Origin: Perkinsus marinus ATCC 50983
Lineage: Eukaryota; Perkinsozoa; Perkinsida; Perkinsidae
Direction of reading: 5' to 3'
NCBI RefSeq assembly: GCF_000006405.1
Contig: NW_003208364.1
Coordinates: 53,173-117,172, forward strand
Length of the DNA stretch: 64,000 nucleotides
Positions 48,925 to 58,438 of this stretch are shown one piece after another. The notes beneath the pieces are model-generated. The model saw nothing but the letters and a program-made list of their open reading frames with translations, was not told the DNA's origin and did not search any database. How positions within the stretch are numbered: position 1 is the stretch's first letter; every line of letters starts with the position of its first letter. Position numbers and translations under genes: made by a program.

Positions 48925-50194
48925 ATGTCAGCAATTTCCCCTATTATGAAATCTTCCCTTCGTGTGGCCGTTTTACAAACAAAAGTCTTTCCGGAAAAGG
49001 CTAGTTCCCTCCGCGGTATGCCTTGTATTTCGGTCGTGCTCTATCTTATGTTAGGCGCTCGAGAGACTCTGTTAGCAGCAATTGATATATCCAAGCCAGA
49101 TCTATGTGTTATTGGAGAGATGTTCACTTGTCCCTATCATCCGAAGTATGAATCAATGTGCATATCTTCTGCATAAAAATACGTTCTTCAAGATACTTTC
49201 GACAATACGGCGAACGCCTACCCGACCAGAGTCCTACGCTAGACATGGTCAAAGAGGTTGCCAAAGAGAAAAATGTAATAATGAGATGGCTAGTGACGGG
49301 CCCAATCGTCTGACCTTACGTTGTAGGTGTGGATAGTTGGTGGCACTGTGCCTGAACTGGATGATGCTGATAAGGTCTATAACACGGCATTGGTCGTGAA
49401 TAGTTCGGGAGAGCTGGTGAAAACTTATCGCAAGGTAGAAATGTGATTACGCTGGTGTTTTACTCGACTTCTCTGTTAGGCTCATCTTTTCGATATAGAT
49501 GTTCCTGCGGATGGTGATAAGCCTGGTATTCGTTTTTTCGAGTCCGAAACTCTAAGTCCTGGGAACTCTGGTCCATGCGTATTCGACACTCCATGGGGGC
49601 CTTTCGGGTAACATGTGTCAACACTGGAGATTATATTTCTCTCGTGATGTAGGCTAGGGATCTGCTACGATGTAAGATTCCCAGAATACGCAGCTCTGCT
49701 TCGAAACATAGCCCCCGATCTGAAGATGCTCATCTATCCAGGAGCGTTCAACATGACGACTGGTCCAGTAAGTCTCCGAGTAGAATGTCGGTGTATGCTG
49801 TTCATAGGCTCATTGGAGACTCCTTGGACGGGCACGAGCTCTCGATTCACAGTGCTACGTTGTCATGGCATCCCCCTCTCGTAGTGAGAACCCTGAGGAT
49901 TATCAAGCTTGGGGGCATTCGATGGTAGTCAATCCTTGGGGTGAAGTAATACTAGGACGGCTAGTGCAGTGCTTGGTCTTATGCTTCCATACAGGTTGTG
50001 GACGAGACGGACGAGAAGCATGGCTGGTTCACTGTGGATGTAGACTTGACCATGGTAGACAGAGTTCGGCGGAATATCCCTACGGCCTCTCAGAAAAGGT
50101 TCTTAGGAGGGCTCCGAATCAGTGTGGTCAACTTCCCGTTGAACTCAGGTACGATCTGTACACGAAGGTACAGCCCGTGGACCAGTCCAACTAG
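48925..50194 (+). CDS. NIT2: Omega-amidase NIT2 (carbon-nitrogen hydrolase)
   Basis: This enzyme hydrolyses 2-oxoglutaramate and 2-oxosuccinamate, closing the glutamine transaminase route. Nine exons are separated by eight GT-AG introns of 39, 47, 52, 45, 45, 40, 49 and 50 nt (49016-49054, 49146-49192, 49275-49326, 49435-49479, 49608-49652, 49768-49807, 49946-49994, 50099-50148). The nitrilase triad is visible as Glu in DLCVIGEMF, Lys in [13 protein letters not shown] and Cys in [22 protein letters not shown]2 features include [35 protein letters not shown] and the C-terminal [23 protein letters not shown] 48925 ([11 protein letters not shown]) or 48946 could start it. It is convergent with another CN-hydrolase gene on the minus strand. 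Confidence 0.93.
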
Positions 50195-50499
50195 CAGCAG
50201 CGAATATTATCCCTGGTATGCTCCGCTCTTTCAACATCATTCAACTTTTCGTTTCATTTGTTGACCTACAGCGCATGTCGTTGAGTATGCATGTACGCCA
50301 TATCGAGACACCTTCACTCGCCCGGCTTAGGAGGTTATCATGGACCCGGAAGATGATCACATTAATAAATTAGTAAATTAACGACGATCTCTAATTGAGA
50401 TGTAGGGTTTGAACGAAGCGTGGACAAATGCATACCGATACGACCTCGAAGACGTAGGCCATAGGACTTGTTAAACCTCGTGTATGCAATCACTGACAT

Positions 50500-51960
50500 C
50501 ATCTAGTCATAATCGGATAACCAATAAAGTGGCAAGTATGGCCATCTGCACTCCATAACTTCCAATCATGAGGGAGTCTCGAATGATTTCGGATTAAACC
50601 CATTGCACTATCAACGCAAGCATCTAGAGGTAACGGCATTGCCGCTGCTTGACAACGAATGGACTTGATCAGTCTGTGCAAATGGTAATGAGATACTCCA
50701 ATATGGAACTCTGATAAAGTACGATGGGATTCTCCCCATACTTGAACTAGTACTACCTCCACTACGTGGGGTTGGGCCGTAGTAGAGCTCATCTTGGCGG
50801 CTCCCGCCTCACCTCAACGAGAAGTACCTGGGCTCAGGGGCCTATCCAGAAAAGTCTTGGCTCGGCCCTTGAGCTCTGTTGCCGATGGCTTTCCGAGAAA
50901 AATGATTAATAGGGAAGGATGCTGCTCTCTAGTGATACATACCCTCACGGGTGTCCTTTTCCCTTCTCGTGCTTCGACGTTTTACAATCTGGAAAAGAAA
51001 ATTCAAAACCAGACGCATCAGCAGACACAATGAGCGCTGCATTCTCAGTCGAGAATACGTATTGATGAAAATGGGCAATTTTGACTACGGCACTTCGGGC
51101 TAAACATGCCAAGCTCTCAGGTTCCTTCAATGTCACAGTCACCACAGAAGATGTTCAACTCGGAGTCCCACGGGAGTAATAACAGGCTGGAATCTATCGT
51201 TATCACAAATTCCTCAACACAACACGAATGAGGTCATTATGGTAGAGGCATTCCTCAGGCTTTAATAGAGCCTTCTTTCTCATCAGTTTCAGGTGACGGG
51301 ACTGCTGTCGATGCCCCACTCGCTGAGAAGCTCCTCACCGTCTGAATGAACTCCGATTGATTCTCGGAAGAAAGCAATTGAGATCCCATTACAGAGAAAA
51401 TTAACCTCCCAGTGAGAGTACATTAACACGGTAAGACGCGAGTTGCCCATCCTCCTCGGTGTTTTTATCATCATCGAGACCGATAAACTTCACCTTTTTT
51501 GAACCCACCTAAGGGAATACAGATCTGTCACTAAATATCGATCACTCTATCACCATATCATATTTTTCCGCATCTACAATCGGTGCATGCAAACATGTAC
51601 CCACTGAGCCAACGCTATAAGCCTACTTCCAAGGTCAGTGAATGGGTTTTGTGATGACGCCACACTCTCCGTTTCTGACACTCTGGAAGGCTGAAGAAGT
51701 ACGTCCGTTGGAGACTTCAATTCTGTCTGCAATTTAATACTTCTTACACACCAGTGGGAATTCCTCCCATAGTTTTCCGTCGTACTGGTACTATTTTTTG
51801 CTTAGAAAGTATCTGCCTCCATAACTTCATCGGGGCACTCCACAGCCCATCGTACATCAGCAGAGGCCTTCTTCCGGCCAGTGGCAGGGTCCTCCACGTT
51901 GTCATCTCGTTCAGGCACTTCCTTTTCGCGATTCGCCCTCCCCTCTCAAACTGAACGCAT
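50500..51960 (-). CDS. Unassigned minus-strand exons downstream of the Lnt-like gene
   Basis: Several protein-like stretches lie on the minus strand but cannot be joined with certainty: REKEVPERDDNVEDPATGRK and SADVRWAVECPDEVMEADTF (about 51900-51800), YQYDGKLWEEFPLV (about 51775), TELKSPTDVLLQPSRVSETE (about 51720), VKFIGLDDDKNTEEDGQLA (about 51480), and LLSSENQSEFIQTVRSFSAS (about 51370). An open frame of 97 codons follows at 50499-50792. Composition is mostly charged and Ser-rich, like a disordered regulatory protein. I recognise no domain. Confidence 0.4.
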
Positions 51961-52002
51961 CTCAACCGTGATATCAATATTGCATACAACATGTCACGAT
52001 TT

Positions 52003-53559
52003 TCAAGCCGACATGAGAGCCCCGTAATCTCCATTCGGAGTTAATACACTTCTCGTTGTATTTGCAAAATATTGTTTCCGGCTAGCAGACATCAGCACAA
52101 AGAGAGAGAACCCCACGCATATCAGAGGGAAGAGGTCATTGGTGATCGCAGCTCCAGTGAGCCTCCCATCTCCCAGTTCTACCCTTCCCACCAGGACGTT
52201 CTCTCGCTCGTTGCGGCTTTGAAAGCGCGCAACCTTGCGTCCCGTTCGGTCTACAATGGCTGAATCCCAGGCCATGTCTGCCTTGACAATAGCAACCCGG
52301 CTCTCTACCGCTCTGAAAACGACTTGAGATAGATGATCCCTAACTGCTGACCAATCTTGCGACGGATTGAGTATAAGTCCAGCCCCCTGGAGTAACATAG
52401 AGCGAACAGCCTGGGGAAAGTCCACATCGTAGCATATCAGCATCCCAACCTTCCCGGTCCAGGGCCCATTCGAATCTATGAAAGTTGGAGGTATCTCATA
52501 TGTCGGATATCCAAACCGTATTGAGCTCTTCTCGCCGACTAGACCGAGTGGGTTTTGCTTGCCATAGATTCCCAAAATCTTGCCGCCAGGTCCCACCAGA
52601 ATTGCGATATTACCATTTTCACCAACGAGAGCTCCGACGGACATGAAAATATTCAACTGCTCTGCTAATTGCCCTATTTCTGAACGGATATAGTCTTTAG
52701 CCTCTGTGAGATTTTGGAAGGGTCCGAGCCACATTTCTGGCCATACCACAAATCTCGCACCTTTACCCATTACAGCGTCTTTGGTAAGCTGCATCTGTCT
52801 TTCTAAAGTCCCATTGCAAGTAGCGTCCCTCTCGTACTGCTCTACTGCAGTTTCATCACATGCAACACCACCCAGTTCTGCACCAGGAGTGATCGTTGCC
52901 ACTCTGGCTGATGGCCCTGTGGAGGTCCGCAAGGTGTAAAACTGAATAATTGACAACAGACTCCATCCGAGCATGCACCACAGCACAAGTGCGACCAGAG
53001 GCTTCCGACGCTGTGAGAAAACAAGCTGACCCAGAGCCGCGTTAACTAAGAACACGGTGAATTCCAACGAGTAGAATCCGAACCAGGAAATCGGCTGTAT
53101 CAGGAAAGGGGCGTCATGGAAAGGCGTGCTGAGTGCAAAAAAAGTCCCCAAAAAATAAGATGTGATATATACGATACCAGTCCAGTATGCTGCCCTCCTG
53201 ATGGGCTTGCCTATAGCGGACTTATCGTCCAATACGTAGTCATCGGATACCCCTAGTAGGTCCCATAGGGCACCCCAGATGAGCCCTGTTACTAAACCAA
53301 GGTACAGTTCCAGACCGATAGACCAGAAAAAGATGCCCGAACAAGCAGCGAACGAAATGGAGGATACCAGAATTGCTCTTTGACACTCCTGCGCGGCAAT
53401 CATCGGACTAAGGCAGACCAGGGCGAGCGGCCAGAGCTCAAGTGGTTGGTCTAGGTCGAATTTCAGCGTTCGTAGGTTATAGAGAACCACTGAGAGGCCA
53501 GAGAGGAGGATACATGTAGTAGAGGGACGGGAGGTAATCACCGAATCATCCGAGAGCAT
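52003..53559 (-). CDS. Apolipoprotein N-acyltransferase (Lnt)-like membrane nitrilase
   Basis: A 518-residue intronless ORF with the layout of bacterial Lnt: several N-terminal membrane helices (residues about 10-215), a nitrilase-fold domain (about 220-480) and a C-terminal helix (FPLICVGFSLFVLMSA). The catalytic triad can be placed at Glu in FVVWPEMWLGPF, Lys in ILGIYGKQNPLGLVGEKSS and Cys in GMLICYDVDFPQAVR, followed by LILNPSQDWSAVRDHLSQVV. In bacteria Lnt N-acylates lipoproteins; in a eukaryote the acceptor is unknown and another amide-forming role is equally possible. An in-frame ORF ends exactly before its ATG. Lnt-like architecture is well supported; function and origin are not. Confidence 0.85.
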   Translation of the reverse strand: MLSDDSVITSRPSTTCILLSGLSVVLYNLRTLKFDLDQPLELWPLALVCLSPMIAAQECQRAILVSSISFAACSGIFFWSIGLELYLGLVTGLIWGALWDLLGVSDDYVLDDKSAIGKPIRRAAYWTGIVYITSYFLGTFFALSTPFHDAPFLIQPISWFGFYSLEFTVFLVNAALGQLVFSQRRKPLVALVLWCMLGWSLLSIIQFYTLRTSTGPSARVATITPGAELGGVACDETAVEQYERDATCNGTLERQMQLTKDAVMGKGARFVVWPEMWLGPFQNLTEAKDYIRSEIGQLAEQLNIFMSVGALVGENGNIAILVGPGGKILGIYGKQNPLGLVGEKSSIRFGYPTYEIPPTFIDSNGPWTGKVGMLICYDVDFPQAVRSMLLQGAGLILNPSQDWSAVRDHLSQVVFRAVESRVAIVKADMAWDSAIVDRTGRKVARFQSRNERENVLVGRVELGDGRLTGAAITNDLFPLICVGFSLFVLMSASRKQYFANTTRSVLTPNGDYGALMSA

Positions 53560-53898
53560 TTAAAATGTTAACTGTTCGAATAACACACCCACGCCCAATT
53601 CCGAATTCGGAAAATGCGCAACCCCAGATTCAACCCCAACATACCAAATTGACAGAAAGCGATGTATTTGTGGATTGTAAAAATAATCACCATCACTAAC
53701 GACAAGCAGGCTCTCTTTCTCAGCTGAGATATGGACATGACTTGAACCGTACCACAACGGTGAGCTCCCATCCAACTCAATCGGTGCGAAGCTCCCTGGT
53801 AACCCCACCGTTTCTGGGGACCTCCAGGTTTCCACCAGCTCAGAGCACGACCTTGGCGTGAACAGTCCCCTCGCTGGGTGGGATTCCTCCCACACCAT
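53560..53898 (-). CDS. 112-residue ORF abutting and in frame with the Lnt-like gene
   Basis: It runs from ATG 53898 (MVWEESHPARGLFTPRSCSE) to a TAA at 53560-53562. The Lnt-like ATG begins at the very next base in the same frame. Protein-like segments include PETVGLPGSFAPIELDGSSP and HVHISAEKESLLVVSDGDYF. The start follows an acceptor-like CTCTTTAG. It could be a separate small protein, an upstream ORF, or the N-terminal part of the acyltransferase-like protein interrupted by a stop. No family is recognised. Confidence 0.4.
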   Translation of the reverse strand: MVWEESHPARGLFTPRSCSELVETWRSPETVGLPGSFAPIELDGSSPLWYGSSHVHISAEKESLLVVSDGDYFYNPQIHRFLSIWYVGVESGVAHFPNSELGVGVLFEQLTF

Positions 53899-54206
53899 TG
53901 GGTCTAAAGAGACGAGTCCACAGTAGAGGCAATACCATCATCGTCCCAATCGATAACTACCATATCCTGCTGGTGATACTCAAACTACCTTCTCATCGAC
54001 TTCTGCTGCCCAGGCAATCAAGTCTACCAGCTTATTGTCGTAAGGTGCTTATTAGTAAGGCTTGAAGTAGCCGTCACAACACAACAACTGGTAAGGACGG
54101 GAGCTCTTAACGTGATCGTCTAGTAAGTAGCAGAAATAGAGGAGGTAGATGCTGATTTCAAGTCACGGCGTCTTCAACGCAAGTCGAGCAGCTTTCAGGG
54201 AAGCAC

Positions 54207-54719
54207 TCAGCAATAATACAAAGTAGAGGAGTTGAACTTCAAGTCGTCAATTGGGGCCTCAGGAACTTGTGCAGATTCTCGAATGACAGCATCTAGATCA
54301 ACGGTAACTCGAGACTCATTAGGAAGGGCGTATGCTTCCAGAATGGCTTTATCACATAGTATTCGCTCCTGGTGGTCAGCGAAGCCCAGTAGAGTAGACC
54401 GCATCGCCGCAGCTTCGGTCGGCGCTGGTATGTCAATGGTCGTAGTAGGTTGATTTTGATTAGGCGTATTGTACGGTATAGGAGCCGCCAAATTGGATCG
54501 CGAAACCCCACGAGTACTCAAACCACAAGAATGCTCATGGTTTTGCTTCATAACTCGATCGCCCAACGTAACAAGTCGGGCCTTGCAGCCTTTCGTCCGC
54601 GCCTTGCAAGTCCAATAGACCCGATCCTTATAAGCTCTCTGCATGTGATACACGTTATCGTCCACTATACATACCACCTTGCCTCTCTGGGACGTTCGAA
54701 ACGTCGCTGTCTTCATCAT
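54207..54719 (-). CDS. FLYWCH-type zinc-finger protein
   Basis: A 170-residue single-exon ORF. Residues about 8-65 match the FLYWCH finger: FRTSQRGKVVCIVDDNVYHM, then VYWTCKARTKGCKARLVTLG and the His pair in MKQNHEHSC. That gives Cys-x5-Cys followed by His-x-His with the YW pair just before. The remainder is Pro/Thr-rich followed by a helical C-terminus ending SSTLYYC. FLYWCH fingers bind DNA and also occur in MULE-type transposases, but no transposase domain is attached here. It is divergent from the SR-protein gene, sharing a ~0.5-kb upstream region. Confidence 0.82.
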   Translation of the reverse strand: MMKTATFRTSQRGKVVCIVDDNVYHMQRAYKDRVYWTCKARTKGCKARLVTLGDRVMKQNHEHSCGLSTRGVSRSNLAAPIPYNTPNQNQPTTTIDIPAPTEAAAMRSTLLGFADHQERILCDKAILEAYALPNESRVTVDLDAVIRESAQVPEAPIDDLKFNSSTLYYC

Positions 54720-55255
54720 CTACGACCGTCTTCGTCGTGGTGGTGGTCGTTGAGGACAGTGGCATCTTGAGCCATCTTGCTATCTTGAGTTTCCTCAACG
54801 GGGACCTATGGTTTATTAGAGTTGGTCATCTTTCCCTTCCTCGGAGGAGTGTAGGAGTCCGTGCTGAAGGGCATGGGTAAAGACACGTAGATCGAGATGG
54901 CAGCCAGCCGGTGCTCTACTCCTATCAATACAAAGGGAGGACCTACCTGAGGCACCGACCTTGATAGCTACTATCATTGTAAGACCAATAGCCCAGGCTT
55001 ACGTCCATCCAACGTAGCCCCTCATTGCTGTCTTATAGTCCTCCTCCTCCCCTTCCCTTCCCCCTCCCGGGTCGTATTCGTTCCTCCGGGCATCCACGTA
55101 TCTCTGACTGTTAGTTCGAACGGGTAGCTTCGACGGGGCGTCGTCGGTTTCTCCACTTTTTTGCCAGTCGGTTGTAGTTCCCTTCAGGCCTACGTGAAAC
55201 TGTGTTGATGCCTCCCGTTCTTGTTTGCAGAGCGTTCGGTCCCACTACCCTTCCT
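54720..55255. promoter_or_regulatory. Divergent intergenic region between FLYWCH and SR-protein genes
   Basis: About 535 bp separates two genes transcribed away from each other, so it probably contains both promoters. Just before the SR start lies CTTGTTTGCAG (ending at 55230), a strong acceptor sequence that could end a 5'-UTR intron or receive a spliced leader. No TATA-like element can be named with confidence. Confidence 0.4.
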
Positions 55256-56383
55256 ATGTATAGCCGCAACACTCTTTACGTGGGGAACATATCCTCGCGT
55301 ACTACCGAGCGTGATATCACGGAGGAGTTTGGACGATATGGTCGCGTCATAAGATGCTACATCCCTTCGGGAAAGAACATTTGCTTCGTGGAGTACGACG
55401 ACGAGCGGGACGCAGAGGATGCCTACCGCGGTATGGCTTCTGCTCGCGTTGATGGCAATACATTGAACTTGCAATGGGCTAAGGCTGGTCCCAGGTGAGC
55501 TCGCCAACAACTTGGTGGTAGCGGACAATTGGCTGCTAGGGACAGAGTACGGAGGTACTACCGCTCCCCCTCGCGTGGTTACAGCCGTAGACATTACGGT
55601 CGCTCAAGGAGTCGTAGCTATTCACGTGGTCGTTCTCGTCGGGGAAGAAGCTACCGTTCCCGTTCCCGATCCTATTCGCGGTCTGGGTCGCGATCATCTA
55701 GATCTCGCTCGGGTTCCTCTGTCAGCCGGTAAGTCACGGAGTGTATCGGGATCTCCGACAAGGTCCTGGCGTTCCTTTTCAGATCGGACAGTCGTGATGG
55801 GCGTCGTACTCACTCGGAGTCTCCCCGGAAGCATCGCGATCGCTCGTCCACGTCCAAGGTTGAAGACAGAGAGCGGTCCCGTCACGAATCAAGATCGAGA
55901 ACATCTCGTCGAGAGGAAGGTTCTGAGTGTCGCTCAAGGAGCCCCAGTGAGAAGGAGCGTACAAGTCGTTCGAGGGACCGCAGCGAGCTTCGTGAGGGAA
56001 AATCCAAATCGAGAGAAGCCGACCGGTCGGAGTCTCGTGGTTCCCGGAGCCGTAGCGGGCCTCGGGATAGTCGCTCTGGAAGCCGCAGTACCGAGCGCTC
56101 CAATGACCGTGTTGAGGAAAAACGTGGAAGTGAGAGCCCTGAGAAAGATGTGAAGAAGCGCGACCGCAGCGGCGAGCGGGTGCCAAGTTCTGACGCTAAG
56201 AGCCCCTCGCGGGGTGAGTCTCAACGTCGACGAGATCACAGTACACGTAGGAGTTCGAGTCGTAGGGATGACAATGACCGGAAGAGGAGTGCTTCACGTG
56301 ATAGGAGTGAGAGCCGTCGGAAGAGTACTCGCAGAGAGGAGAGTGACAAGCCCACAGCAAGTGTAGATCGTAAGGCAGATTAG
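55256..56383 (+). CDS. SR splicing factor (RRM plus RS domain)
   Basis: A splicing regulator with an N-terminal RRM (MYSRNTLYVGNISSRTTERD, CFVEYDDERDAEDAYRGM as RNP1 region, NLQWAKAGPR) and a long Arg/Ser domain (RSRSYSRGRSRRGRSYRSRS and about 200 more residues rich in RS/RD/SE). Exons are 55256-55494, 55540-55728 and 55783-56383, with introns of 45 and 54 nt. ATG 55256 is favoured because the upstream in-frame ATG at 55208 lies before a strong acceptor. The last 199 codons are a single open frame ending at TAG 56383. It fits an intron-rich genome with very short introns. The exact SRSF ortholog is not assignable. Confidence 0.9.
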
Positions 56384-56961
56384 TTGCTCTACTGCTGTGC
56401 TAGTACTACAGCACTACGAGTGATCCCTACTATATCATCATCTCCTGTCTCCTGCTGACACCAACGTTTTGTGTTGGGACTCTCCTTAACTACAAGGGTT
56501 ATATCAGTTTCCTCAGTGGGGCATTGGGCACATGTATCCTCTACAGTCTCGGTGGTTGGGCTACAGCTTCTATCTCGTCATTTTGCACCTACCGACCCGT
56601 TCCTCGCCGTCAAACCGGATATTGTTTATATAGTGCTGAAAGTGTTCGAAGTCTTCCCCGAGGCATTCGACTTGTCTGTTGATCTTTAGTGCCAGCTCGT
56701 CGCCCCATCTATGTCGATCACCAAGCAGTGCTGCTACCTTGGGTTCGCCTTCTTGACCATTCAAACCACAGGAGGGCCTGTCGGGAGATTACCAGTCTTG
56801 AGCTCAGGCAACGTCAGGTTGGTGGTTGCTTTCTACATGGTCTCTACGTTAACTGCTCGTAGTGTATTGTGTTGCTTCTGGCGCTCACGTTTCCATGCCA
56901 TATCTCAATTGAGCTCTGTCTTGGTGTATTTCCTGTCAGGAGCGTTTGATTTTTTGGCCAA
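56384..56961. other. Intergenic between SR and PSMA6 genes
   Basis: About 580 bp without a supported gene. Open frames here are hydrophobic and carry no motifs. It should contain the SR 3' UTR and the PSMA6 promoter. Confidence 0.5.
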
Positions 56962-58050
56962 ATGTCGCGTCAATCTGGCTACGATCGTCATATCACAATC
57001 TTCAGTCCTGAGGGACGACTATACCAGGTAATAGGCCCTTGCTGGTAGAGGCTCCTGTAGTGCTGTCAGGTTGAGTATGCTTTCAAAGCTGTGAAGACAT
57101 CTGGGCTCACATGCCTTGCCATGAAGGGCAAGAATACGGTTGTTGCAGTTGGCCAAAAGAAGATCCCGGTCAGCACAAGTGCTTGTCAGAGGTCTCCTCA
57201 CTTGGTTTCATTTCCCAGGATAAGCTCCAGGATGGCTCCTTTACCAACTCCATATATCGTATCACCTCCAACCTAGGAGTTGTCATAGCCGGCATGCCAG
57301 CTGATGTCCGAGCTCTCGTTAATAGGGCTCGTCAGACTGCTTCCGAGTAAGAAGTCGATGAATATATAAGCCGCTCTATTCGCTTGTGCAGGTATGAGGA
57401 CAAGAACGGTTGCGAGATCCCTTGCCACTATCTGGCTAAGAAGATCGCCAACTTAGCTCAGGTCTACACTCAGCATGCATATATGCGTCCATATGGTGTT
57501 AGTAAGCGAGGCATTGAACTTCTTAGCAACAGATATGAGTTGTTCTTCCTTCCTAGTTGCTCTGTTCTTCGGAATTGACGATGAATTCGGCCCTCAACTC
57601 TTGAAGGTAGATCCTGCTGGTCACTATGTGGGCTGTAAGGCTGCTGCAGCCGGTACAAAGGAGCAGGTAATATCCGCGTTCATCTACCATGTAATACCCA
57701 TTCTATAGGAAGCTACAAATGCGTTGGAGAAAATAGTGCGCAAGAGAATGGACACTGGCGTGCCCGAGGGCTCAGATGAGACTGAGACCGTTGAAGAGGC
57801 CATAGCCGCCTTACAGACAGTAGTATATGATGAGTGTGTTGCCTGTCCCTCCTCAGAAATATGTTGCTATAGGTTTTGTCCATGGATTTCAAGCCCAGTG
57901 ATATTGAGGTCTGCGTCATGAGTACTCAGAACACTAGATTTAGGTGGTTATTCCTCTACGTCGGTATTCGCTATATGTACTCGGATTTTCAGGAAACTCA
58001 CCCCATCGGAAATCGATGAGCATCTGAACGCGATAGCTGAGAAGGATTAG
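56962..58050 (+). CDS. PSMA6: 20S proteasome subunit alpha-1 (PSMA6)
   Basis: A structural alpha-ring subunit of the 20S core. Eight exons are separated by seven GT-AG introns of 42, 50, 45, 55, 42, 53 and 49 nt (57028-57069, 57169-57218, 57347-57391, 57502-57556, 57667-57708, 57820-57872, 57944-57992). The N-terminus [20 protein letters not shown] with [10 protein letters not shown] is the alpha signature. PSMA6 character comes from [60 protein letters not shown] and [20 protein letters not shown], ending [13 protein letters not shown]. The length of about 250 residues is normal. No deviations from a working subunit were seen. Confidence 0.95.
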
Positions 58051-58438
58051 GAGTGATTGATGTGATCGTTGCTCATTTATACTACGGAAGTGTTTCGAAG
58101 TTTTACGATGCGTTGCGTTGACATTTAACAACGTATTTAACATTACATCAGTGGGTTTGAAGCCGAGGCAGTGAAGAATAGCAATTTATCCGAATGAGCG
58201 TTGGATTTTCATAAACGTAGTACCTCCTTTGTGGGCATGACATCTTTTTCAACTAAAGGTCTCAACGTCATTTAGTGGGTAATTTTCTTCGTTTCTACTG
58301 GTTTCCTCAAGTGGCTGAATCCCCCACCGCAATCTATTGTTCCATTCGTCGACACAACTCAACTTATCAATGAAACACACACATTTCAACCAATGGCTAT
58401 CTGCTCTTCAGGCTAGTTCAGGAGTGCAGGGAACTCAT

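Noticed and set aside
54207-54719. FLYWCH gene as part of a MULE transposon
   Set aside because: No transposase domain or terminal repeats were seen around it.
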